Shown here piece after piece: positions 1-10,200 of a stretch of DNA of 64,000 nt (position 1 is the stretch's first letter; the number at the start of each line of letters is the position of its first letter). The stretch is from Panicum virgatum (Eukaryota > Streptophyta > Magnoliopsida > Poales > Poaceae). Under the pieces are notes generated by a model, which worked only from the letters and a program-made list of their open reading frames with translations, was not told where the DNA came from and did no database searches. The stretch spans positions 30,915,495 through 30,979,494 of the forward strand of contig NC_053146.1 of assembly GCF_016808335.1 (NCBI RefSeq), in the 5' to 3' direction. A program made the position numbers and the translations under genes.

Positions 1-50
1 TGAACTATGCGCTTGCGGTATACAAATCGGGGCGCTAAAGAGCGTCAACA
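1..50 (+). repeat. 3' end of the 5' LTR
   Basis: The sequence ends in GTCAACA eight bases before a tRNA-Asp primer site, as expected for an LTR end. Positions 2-19 match the truncated end of the downstream LTR (7234-7250) through the shared GCGCTTG core. The rest of this LTR lies outside the window. Confidence 0.75.
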
Positions 51-58
51 AGCTTTTC

Positions 59-79
59 TGGCGCCGTTGCCGGGGATCG
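59..79 (+). other. Primer-binding site, tRNA-Asp type
   Basis: TGGCGCCGTTGCCGGGGATC is complementary to the 3' end of plant tRNA-Asp(GTC), including the terminal CCA. It lies eight bases after the LTR end. The same site occurs at 37142 (one mismatch), at 61042 and, inverted, at 48158. Confidence 0.9.
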
Positions 80-509
80 TCAACACGAACCCTAGGGCGA
101 TCTATCTAGTTTTTGGACTAACCCTAATTTTATTATTGCATATATCCTGTGTTTCTTGTTTGTGTCCATGAATGCAGGTAAAACCCTAGACACAAAGCGA
201 TTGAGAAGTTCTCAACGTCCGTACTTTGACAAGTCCAATCTCACTCAAGCAAGTTGATGGCTACGTGAAGACCCGCTCTTTAGTGGTAGGTGCTAACTTT
301 TGTTAGTGGCCCAGCATCCGCTATCGAGTCCCCACTCCCCAAAGCAAAAGATGATAAATAAGGTACGCCACCGTGTCAATTGATTTTAAATACTAATGTT
401 TTTGGGAAAAATTGTTTGTTCAAGCATGCCCGCGAAGAAAATCGTGCGATCGGATCATCATCATCATCTCCAAAGTGTTACTGTTGTAATGAGTTTTTCG
501 TCCAAGATC

Positions 510-850
510 AGAGAAGTACCATGAGAAAATAATAGATTATTTTGAATCTCCATCAAGTCTACTTTCCAACGCATCAATAATCATGAATTTTGGAGATCGG
601 TGTGAAGAGTTATGGTAAAATCTTTCAACACTGCGCGTTCTGAAATGTCTTGGGACAGAGCGTAGTGCCGGAGTAAAACGACCATAACTTCTTCATCCGG
701 AGTCCGTTTGGGATCAATGACCACTCGTTGAAAAGGTAATTTCATAAGGATTTCCATGGAGTAGAATTTTGGTACATGTTCTATGCAGAATGACCAAGGA
801 ATTCAACGAAGAAGAGGCAGCAACAAACAATGGAGAAAGTGATGACGATG
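510..850 (+). repeat. Diverged internal repeat, copy 1 of 3
   Basis: This block shares an ordered string of short matches with 1230-1590 and 3360-3710: a 'CCAACGCATC'-like start, 'GCGCGTTCTGAAAT', 'CATAACT', 'GACCACTCGTTG', 'GGTAATTTCA', 'ATTTTGGTACATGTTCT' and then 'AAGAAGAGGCAG'. The copies are strongly diverged and contain no shared open frame, so this is not a recent duplication. Confidence 0.7.
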
Positions 851-1229
851 TCGCAAGATGTTTGGAGAACCTTGTGCACAAAAGTTGATGATTTGAAGTT
901 GACCAACGCTAGAGGAAACAAGATTAGAGGAACCATGATGACACCCATCTTCTCCATGGGATGCTCAAGAAGCTTCTAGTCGAGTGCAATCAAAGAAAGA
1001 GGCCGCTCTGATCATCGACACAAAGCATGGGAGCCTCCTTCGATCCCGACACCTTAGGCAAAGCAAGAACCATGGAGACAGACCATTGGAGCCATGCTAC
1101 TCACTGGTGAACCAATGGTGATGACCTTGAAGCCAAGGATGCACAACAAGACGCTCCGAAGACCACAAGATCAAGATCATCGACATCTTCGGATCGATTC
1201 GTAAGAAGTCATTGTTATCATCAATATTA

Positions 1230-1590
1230 TGCTCAACCTCAGATGAAAATAGCAGCATATTTTTGGATATTCAAAAGCTCCACGAATTTCTCGTCCCAAC
1301 GGATCAAGAACCAAGTCAATCAGAGATTCCTACAAGCGGGTATGGCCAAAACATTGAAGGTTGTGCACTCTGAAAATTTCTGGACAGCACGCAACGCCAA
1401 AAGTGAAACGGGCATAACTCCCTCATTTGGACTCCGTTTAAAGCGAATGACCACTCGTTGGAAAGGTAATTTCAGAAAATTTTTAATAGAGCTATATTTT
1501 GGTATATGTTCTGTTGAGTATACAGGAGAGATTCCGTGAAGAAGAGGCAGGAGCAACGCGATGAGAACAAGATAGAAAAGATGACGATGA
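1230..1590 (+). repeat. Diverged internal repeat, copy 2 of 3
   Basis: This is the second copy of the block at 510-850, with the same order of motifs. It contains a 98-codon open frame (1243-1539) that is not conserved in the other copies and is therefore probably incidental. Confidence 0.7.
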
Positions 1591-3359
1591 CAACAATGAA
1601 GGGGAGCTTGGGCGATGCTTTCATCAAGCGTACATGATAAAATTCAGAGGCTTGGAGTAGAGGAAGAACCCCAATGACATTGGCAAATGAAGACACAAGC
1701 GGTCGACTTTCGACAAATGAAGATGTTGCAAGCAAACCACGATGGATTACAAGAGGCGACATCAAGCTGCATGGACACTTCGGATTCTCGTACGAAGGAC
1801 CATGGCTTCACATCAATGAGAAGGTATGTGAGAAATTCAAGCTCTATGACTTTAAATGAAACGCTTTGCGGGAGGCAACCCGTTCATTTTATTTATATAT
1901 ATTAATATGACCGTCTACATTGCACTCTTTAATCGGAATATCAAGTAACATTGTACCATTGCTCTAACAAACACCACAACTTCATGTTGTTCATTCTAAA
2001 TGTTATTGAGGGAGCACTTTGTTATTTGATCTTGGGAAACTTGTAGACCTTTTTGGGAGCGTTTTTAGTCTTTTTCTTTGTGTCTTTTTAGAGAGATTTA
2101 TGAAGCATTGCACCACCCTTTGATTCTAAACTTGTGGCTAGTTAACTTAGGCTAACTTTTTGTTTTGTTTTAGACCACCTCATCATGTCATATCATTTTG
2201 TTCACCCACCCCGTGTTGCATTGCATACCATGTTGTTCGTCTCACCCTTGCATTGCATTGCACGTTGCATTTAAAAAAAAAACTTTTTCTAAAAACATTG
2301 ACTAGCCTCGCTTTTGAGATCCTAAAACCCTTAGGAAAACCACTCATAGAGCAATCCTAAAAACCATAGGATATGTTTTTCTTTCAAAAAAAATCTAACT
2401 TTTGTTTCTCTCTAGTTTTTTTAAAAAAACACCTTAGATAGAATTTCTATACCCAACACTCTCTCTTCAAAATTTTAGTTTTAAGCCAAAAAATATAGGA
2501 AACCCATAAACCTACTTCTAAAACCTTGTTAGCTCAGTTGTTTGGTCCTTTTCGATAAATAACCTTTTCATTGACATAAGCCTCACTTCTTATGAAGTGT
2601 CGCAAAGTCTTTTTGTCACTCTTAGCAATTGTTTTTGGATAAGCTAGTTGCAGAACAACATCGAAAGGTCCTTTCAACCTTACTAACACTTGTTTTTGCA
2701 AACTTTGCATTTGCACTTTGCGCCCATTCCATTGTTCATGCACTCATTTTGCTAGCTTGGTCTCAACTTTATTGATGAAAGCTTTCATATCCATGTTAAT
2801 GCTTCACGTGAGCATTTTCTTTTTTGCAATCTTGTGTAAACATGGTGTTTAGACATGATTGAAGACCATCATCATTTAGTTACCAAGCTATGAGGTTGCA
2901 TTTGGTTGGTTTATAAGCTTTGCAATGCGCTTTATTTTTTTTCTTGTGCTACTAAGGCCTATTGATCTTGGGATAGACATGGTGTTTTGACCTTGGTTAA
3001 ATAAGTCTTTTTGGCTATGGAGAAGTTCGGCAACCTAGTTGTAAACATGGTGTTTAGAACTAGGTGTAAACATTGTCTTTGTGTATATACATTCCTCTCA
3101 TTTGCATTTACACTAGCACACACGTACACTCACTAGTTTCGCTAAGCTAGCTATGCCACAAATTGAGATCTTAGGAATGGTAGGTTTGTTGGTATTTGTT
3201 TCTACTCCCGATCGTCATCCCGGGGGTAGTGTGTGTTTAAAATATTTTGCAGGCATGAAGAAGCGCTCCCATGAATTCAAGACCAAAAGAATTTCAATCA
3301 AGATCGTCAACATCGTCGAAACCCGAGAAGGACGCAGCTGTTTTCATCAATTTGAGAAA
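1591..3359 (+). other. Internal DNA of the gene-less element
   Basis: No supported gene. A 69-codon minus-strand frame at 2534-2743 reads like a fragment of protein-coding sequence (basic, without low complexity), but I do not recognise it. A phrase ACATGGTGTTT recurs at about 2845, 2983 and 3044. The rest is AT-rich with T-runs around 2270-2420. Confidence 0.5.
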
Positions 3360-3710
3360 ATGTTCAGAGCTGTACAAGAAGCAAAAAGTTGATATTCAGA
3401 AGCTCCATCAAATTCCCATTCCAACGCATCCAAGATCAATGAATTTGAAGACCCGTACAAGGAGATATGGCAAAAACTTTGGACGTTGCGCGTTCTGAAA
3501 TTCGGAACAAATTGCTGCGCTGGGATAAAATGGACATAACTCTCTTGTTCGGAATCAGTTTTGGGCGAATGAGGACTCGTTGGAAAGGAAAATTCGTGCA
3601 CTTCGCAATGGAGCTATATTTCAGTACATGTTCTGTTCTGGAAATTAAAAGAAAAAAATTCATGAAGATGAGGCAGCAATGGGACAACGAGTAATTGAAG
3701 GAGGCAACGA
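3360..3710 (+). repeat. Diverged internal repeat, copy 3 of 3
   Basis: This is the third copy of the motif string seen at 510-850 and 1230-1590. It includes GCGCGTTCTGAAAT, GACTCGTTGGAAAGG and ACATGTTCTGTT, followed by GAAGATGAGGCAGCAA. The spacing between motifs is nearly the same in all three copies. Confidence 0.7.
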
Positions 3711-5790
3711 CGATGTGAAGCAATGATTGGGACCATGACTTAGTACAATAAGAAGTTGAAAGAAATTGAGACAACAAAGGTGAAGACACATTGAAGATGA
3801 TATTCATACACATGAGGGAAGGACTTCAAGAATTTCAAGATGGTCCATCTTCTCCTTCCACGCCTAGCATCATGCTAAGCATGGGGGAGGATTTCGTGGA
3901 CAAGGAAGAAAGATCTCATGGAGTAAGATAACCACAGTTGCCACAAGATGCTCATGATTCTTCTTCCATGCTTAGCACAATTCTTAAGTATGGGGGAGGC
4001 CGCGCTACACTTCATTATGAGCATCGAGAAGGACGGTAATTCTTCCTCAACTCTCTCTTTTTCTAAATGCTTGTACATATATGCCTTCAACCATAGATGC
4101 AACCTTTGTATATACCTCTCAACCTATCACATGGCTTCTAGGAGGATAACCTAGTTTTCTTTTTGTTTTCAATAATTGTAGGATCACCATCACTTTGTGC
4201 TCACCACATTGATACATTTTGGCAATGCCTTATGCTTATGGAAAAATGATGAAAGTTGATGCTTTGTTTTACCTACGCTATGTTGTATATGACTTGACCA
4301 TTTGCTCTCAATTAAATGGAATTAAAATGATTAAATACCGGCTATTTTATTTGTGGAGGTTAAATGACTAAATTCTAAACCCACATATTCTATGTTGCTC
4401 TTTGATTTAAGTCCACCGATGACCTTACACCTTGTGATTGTTTAATTTGAAAACTTAATTCCTATGCTATCTACATTTGTGAATCTCTTGCAAAGTTCTA
4501 CCTACCAAAGACTATACATACATATTCTTTCATGATGAAACCTTTAGATTTCAAACTTATATTTAGATGAGTTGGATTAAGATTGATTTCTTTGGTATGA
4601 GACTAAGAAGCTGGTCATTCCATTTTTTTGTGTAACATTCTTTTTGCTAGCCTATTTATCCATGCATTGTGAGTTTCTACTTCGGGAATTTTGCAAACCT
4701 CGCTGGATATCCACCCTAAACCAAAAATATCTTTTTGTGATTACCTCCTTGACCACAACCCAATTTGAGTATGGATTATCATTTCGACGGAATCAAAAGA
4801 ATCAAGGGCACCACATAAGGAAAAGTTTTGGGAGACAAGGCTCTCCGGAGATTCAAGAGGTTCTACGAAGAAGAAGGTGAATTTGATATACTTACCCTAT
4901 CTAGTTGGTTCTCCCACTATTCATACTCGAGGACGAGCATTCATTCAAGCATGGGGGGATGGCTGAGTAAGTATTCTACGCTATCAAAAGTTCTAAGGTG
5001 CAAAAAGAAAGAAAAAAAAAGAAAGAAAGAGAAAAATAGAAAAATGAAAAAAAGGAGAAAAGAAAAGAAAAATGAAAGAAAAAAAAAGAGAAGAATCAAA
5101 TGCTCCTTAGCTCTTTTTGGCTTCATTAATTTTCCAAGTTACTTTGAAGAATTATTCCATAATCAAATCTTCCAACCATGTGCAATCCGATAACGAGAAC
5201 TTCATTGGTGTCTCTGGATCATCCATTTGCCACTTGCACATATCTACCTATCTAAATGTGTGTGTTTCATCTTTCTCCCTCTCCAACATTATTTTCCAAT
5301 GGCCTTTTTGACTAGTCTCAGTAAATCTAATAGATCTCTCTCTTAGTTTGATAATATTTCAAGTATAATGTTTTGCTAGGATTGTTTTTACCTACCAAGC
5401 TCTACATAAGCCTTCCACTTTTATATATGAGTAGAATAGGTTGAAGACAATCTAATGTAGGCTTGAGCGACTTGATGAGATGAGTATGTACATGATCTTT
5501 TGCAAGAGAAACTCACTTATGTTTGATATGCTTTCTTTTGAAAACTCTTCACGATGAAACAAGGTAAATGTTTGAAGTTCGCTTAAGTTTGAGAGCATGG
5601 AATTTATTTATTATTGTGGTTTGTTCTTTAATTGCTAGTCTATCTTCCATAATGAAAAAGTAGCCGGTCACAACATGAACTTAAATGCTAAATACTTGAG
5701 AGAGCAATATGTCTTGTTATGTATGAGTAAGTGCAGAGAGGACATTGAGGGGCAACGCTGATTTCTTTATAAGCAAAGCTCCTGGACTTA
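3711..5790 (+). other. 3' untranslated region with extra polypurine-tract-like motifs
   Basis: No gene is supported. AAGCATGGGGGAGG-type motifs occur at 3876-3890, 3984-3999 and 4946-4962. The last is preceded by the same ACTCGAGGACGAGC module (4925-4938) that precedes the true polypurine tract at 5808. A purine run occupies 4998-5098. Confidence 0.6.
4998..5098 (+). repeat. Polypurine low-complexity tract
   Basis: About 100 bases almost entirely of A and G (AAAGAAAGAAA pattern). The phenylalanine-rich minus-strand frame across it is a by-product of the base run. Confidence 0.9.
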
Positions 5791-5824
5791 CTCGAGGACG
5801 AGCAAGGTTTAAGCATGGGGGGAA
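5791..5824 (+). other. Polypurine tract with conserved upstream module
   Basis: CTCGAGGACGAGCAAGG (5791-5807) is followed by TTTAAGCATGGGGGGAA (5808-5824), directly against the TGTTGG start of the 3' LTR. This is where plus-strand DNA synthesis is primed in LTR retrotransposons. The same arrangement is found at 28092-28126 and, inverted, at 43574-43608. Confidence 0.85.
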
Positions 5825-7250
5825 TGTTGGCGCTCCTTAAGTACCCCTTTTATCCCTTGTTTATCCTTGATAATGGCATGAATTTAATATCAAAATCACT
5901 AACCGTCCTAACCCCGGCCTAATTATTGGTCATTTTTACAGTTGCACATATATTTTGGAGGAACTTCGTTTCTGCAGGTTTTTAGCCTATTTTGGGGCAT
6001 GAAATGATGAGGCCTGTGATCGAGCGCTAACACGAAGAAAGACGAAGGCCAAAGCCCAAAGGAAGGACAAAAGCCCATGTTGATTCAAAGCCCATTCATG
6101 CACATCCATCCTCCAAGAGAGCCCAAAGGACCAAGCCCACGAAGATGAGATCAAGATACTTCGGGATTAAGCAAAGCAAATGAAGATTTAAGGAAGGATT
6201 CCCTATCCTATCCTTTCCTCGAAGATATCTCCAAGATAACGACGTCCGAAGGGGTGCAATCGTGAAGGACATAAACTCTAGAAGATGCGCGGAGTCTGCA
6301 CGCGAATGATGAGACCGAGGCGAGCCCGAAAGGGGTAGGCCATCCGGCCTAGGCCCATGGGGCCAGCCGGCCTAGCCCGTTTTTGAGGCGGTTCGGCCTC
6401 CCCTTCAACTGGTGGCTTCCTCGTCTTATAAATAGCTCGCACCTTATTCAACTCAGAGCATCCACCCACCTAGAACTCGACGAAAACCTAGGGCCAAGAT
6501 CGGAGGGAGACGACGGCCGCCGCAAGTCTTCGAAGTTGTCTAGGAGATGACTTATGCCACCCCTAGCTGCCATGGCCTCCCTGCGTGGTTGTGCCATGGT
6601 GGAGTTCATGAGCTAGTTGGAGTCGTCAATGGTATGTACTCAGTGGTGACGATCCAAACGAATCTATTATGTGAGTAATGATAATCATGTCTTCCGAATC
6701 TATTAGCGATCATGTTCTCTCTTTCGATTTCGTTCTTTTCTTTGGGTTTGCTTCATCTTAGATCTATTATCGATATAGATCGCTTAGCATGATCTTGTAG
6801 TCATGGTGGCTAGAGGTTCATGGCGAAACTACCAAAGGGTGTTCGACTTGCTTCAGGGTACTTTCATCAAAAGGGGGGGTGTCGTGACAGGGCGCTTCCA
6901 CTGAGTAGGTGGGGTATCGAAGGATCGGATTGGATATTTTGATTTAAAGATGCTTTTGATTGAGATGCATGATTTATTTGCTCGTTAGCTTGAACTACAA
7001 CTAGATGACGATAGGCTTAGTCATGTCTTTGGTTTTGCTATGATTAAGCCTATGTTCATGGATGAGATCAACCTTTACACATCACTCATATCTGTCAAAG
7101 GTTTACCCTTTATATGCAATCAATGCTTCATGTTAGGATAGATCCGTTAGATTAGATGGAAAACCATAGGTAGTTCTTTGTCGATCCACGGATTGATAAA
7201 CCTTGGGGGAATACTCTAAGGGAAAAGCTACACGAACCGTGCGCTTGTGG
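5825..7250 (+). repeat. 3' LTR, truncated at its end
   Basis: The LTR begins TGTTGGCGCTCC after the polypurine tract and runs to GTGCGCTTGTGG at 7250. Compared with the 5' LTR end, the last 31 nt are missing and are replaced without a gap by the first 106-bp monomer. A TATA-like box lies at 6425-6436. Confidence 0.8.
6425..6436 (+). promoter_or_regulatory. TATA-like box in the 3' LTR
   Basis: TTATAAATAGCTC lies about 600 bp into the LTR, in the sense orientation, where the U3/R boundary would be expected. Its activity is inferred from position only. Confidence 0.5.
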
Positions 7251-10200
7251 TCACGGAGACATGCCGAGCGGCGCCCAGCACCCTGAGGCACTGGCGGGGT
7301 CACGGAGACACGCCGAGTCAGGTAGCGGCATCCAGCCCCCGAAGGTGCTGGCAGGGTCGCGGAGACATGCCAAGCGGCGCCCAGCACCCTGAGGCACTGG
7401 CGGGGTCACGGAGACACGACGAGTCAAGTAGCGGCACCCAGCCCCCGGGAGTTCTTGCAGGGTCACGGAGACATGCCGAGCAGTGCCCAGTACCCTGAGG
7501 CACTGGCGGGGTCGCGGAGACACGCCGAGTCAAGTAGCGGCACCCAGCCCCCGGAGGTGCTGGCAGGGTCACGGAGACATGCCGAGCGGCGCCCAGCACC
7601 CTGAGGCACTGGAGGAGTCACGGAGACACACCGAGTCAGGTAGCAGCATCCAACCCCCCGCGGTGCTAGCAGGGTCGCGGAGATATGCGGAGCGGCGCCC
7701 AGCATCCCGAGGCACTGGCGGGGTCACGGAGACACGCCGAGTCAAGTGGCGGCACCCAGCCCCCGGAGGTGCTGGCAGGGTCACGGAGACATGCCGAGCG
7801 GTGCCCAGCACCCTAAGGCACTGGCGGGGTCGCGGAGACACGCCAAGTCAAGAAGCGGCACCTAGCCCCCGGGGGTGCTGGCAGGGTCACGGACACAAGC
7901 TGAGCGCCGCCCAGCACCCTGAGGCACTGGCGGGGTCGCGGAGACACCGAGTCAAGTAGCGGCACCCAGCCCCCGAAGGTGCTGGCAGTGTCACGGAGAC
8001 ATGCCTAGCACCGCCCAGCACCCTGAGGCACTGACGGCTCCACAGAGACACGCCGAGTTAGGTAGCGGCACCCAGCCCGCAGTGGTGCTGGCAGGGTCAC
8101 GGAGACATGCCGAGCGGTGCCTAGCACCTTGAGGCACTGGCGGGGTCGCAGAGACATGCCGAGCCAAGTAGCGGCACCCAGCCCCCGGGGGTGGTGGCAG
8201 AGTCACAGAGACATGCCGAGCGACGCCCATCACCCTGAGGCACTGGCGGGGGCGCGGAGACACGCCGAGTCAAGTAGCGGCATACAGCCCCCGGGGGTGC
8301 TGGCTGGGTCGCGGAGACATGCCGAGGGCGCCCTGCACCCTGAGGCACTGGCGAAGTCGCGGAGACACGCCGAGTCAAGTAGCGGCACCCAGCCCCCGGA
8401 GGTGGTGGCTGGGTCACGGAGACATGCCGAGCGGCGCCCAGCACCCTGAGGCCCTGGCTGGGTCACGGAGACACGCCGAGTCAAGTAGTGGCCCCCAGCC
8501 CCCGGGGGTGCTGGCAGGGTCACGGAGACATGCCGCGCGGCACCCAGCACCTTGAGGCACTGGCAGGGTCGCGGAGACACGCCGAGTCAAGTAGCGGCAC
8601 ACAGTCCCCGGGAGTGCTTGCAGGGTCACGGAGACATGCCGAGCGGCGCCCAGTACCCTGAGGCACTGGCGAGGTCGCAGAGAAATGCCGAGTCAAGTAG
8701 CGGCACCCAGCCCCCGGAGGTGCTGGCAGGGTCACGGAGACATGCCGAGCGGTGCCCAGCACCCTGAGGCACTGGCGGGGTAGCGGAGACACGCCGAGTC
8801 AAGTAGCGCCACCCGGTCCCCGGGGGTGCTGGCAGGGTCATGGAGACATGCCGAGCGGCGCCCAGTACCCTGAGGCACTGACGGGGTCGCGGAGACACGG
8901 CGAGCGAAGTAGCGGCACCTAGCCCCTGGAGGTGCTGGTAGTGTCACGGAGACATGCCGAGCGGCGCCCAGCACCCTTAGGCACTAGCGGGGTCGCAGAG
9001 ACACGCCGAGTCAAGAAGCGGCACCCAGCCCCTGGGGGTGCTGGCAGTGTCACAGAGACATGCTGAGCGGCGCCCAGCACCCTGAGGCGCTGGCGGGGTC
9101 GCGGAGACACACTGAGTCAAGTAGCGGCAATTAGACCTCAGAGGTGCTGGCAGGGTCATGGAGACATGCCGAGCGGCGCCCAGCACCCTGAGGCACTGGA
9201 GGAGTCACGGAGACACACCGAGTCAGGTAGCAGCATCCAGCCCCCCGAGGTGCTGGCAGGGTCGCGGAGACATGCGGAGCGGCGCCCAGCACCCTGTGGC
9301 ACTGGCGGGGTCACGGAGACACGCCGAGTCAAGTGGCGGCACCCAGCCCCCGGAGGTGCTGGCAGGGTCACGGAGACATGCCGAGCGGTGCCCAGCAAAC
9401 TGAGGCACTGGCGGGGTCGCGGAGACACGCCGAGTCAAGAAGCGGCACCCAGCCCCCGGGGGTGCTGGCAGGGTCACGGAGACAAGCTGAGCGGCGCCCA
9501 GCACCCTGAGGCACTGGCGGGGTCACGGAGACACCGAGTCAAGTAGCGGCACCTAGCCCCCGAAGGTGCTGGCAGGGTCACGGAGACATGCCTAGCGCCG
9601 CCCAGCACCCTGAGGCACTGACGGCTCCACAGAGACACGCCGAGTCAGGTAGCGGCACCCAGCCCCCAGTGGTGCTGGCAGGGTCACGGAGACATGCCGA
9701 GCGGTGCCTAGCACCTTGAGGCACTGGCGGGGTCGCAGAGACATGCCGAGCCAAGTAGCGGCACCCAGCCCCCGGGGGTGCTGGCAGAGTCATAGAGACA
9801 TGCCGAGCGACGCCCATCACCCTGAGGCACTGGCGGGGGCGCGGAGACACGCCGAGTAAAGTACCGTATACAGCCCCCGGGGGTGCTGGCTGGGTCGCGG
9901 AGACATGTCGAGGGGCGCCCTGCACCCTGAGGCACTGGTGAAGTCGCGGAGACACGCCGAGTCAAGTAGCGGCACCTAGCCCCCGGAGGTGGTGGCTGGG
10001 TCGTGGAGACATGCCGAGCGGCACCCAGCACCCTAAGGCACTGGCTGGGTCACGGAGACACGCCGAGTCAAGTAGTGGCCCCCAGCCCCCGGGGGTGCTG
10101 GCAGGGTCACGGAGACATGCCGTGCGGCACCCAGCACCTTGAGGCACTGGCAGGGTCGCGGAGACACGCCGAGTCAAGTAGCGGCACACAGCCCCCGAGA

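Larger units (their letters stand above)
1..7250 (+). mobile_element. Non-autonomous Athila-like LTR retrotransposon without genes
   Basis: The parts appear in order: the last 50 bp of a 5' LTR, a tRNA-Asp primer-binding site at 59-79, about 5.7 kb of internal DNA with no recognisable gag or pol, a polypurine tract at 5808-5824 and a 3' LTR from 5825. The LTR ends are TGTTGGCG and GTCAACA. The sequence GTGCGCTTG near the LTR end, and the CTCGAGGACGAGC module before the polypurine tract, recur in the other Athila-like elements of the window. An element of this size with LTRs, priming sites and no proteins fits a large retrotransposon derivative (LARD). Open frames inside are 98 codons or shorter, apart from a 121-codon frame across a purine run at 4828-5193, and none resembles a known domain. 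Stretches 80-509 and 851-1229 hold nothing I can name. Family placement is by inference from the primer site and LTR motifs. Confidence 0.8.

Noticed and set aside
4941..5126. Phe/Leu-rich minus-strand frame that looks like a membrane protein
   Set aside because: It is the complement of a polypurine run.
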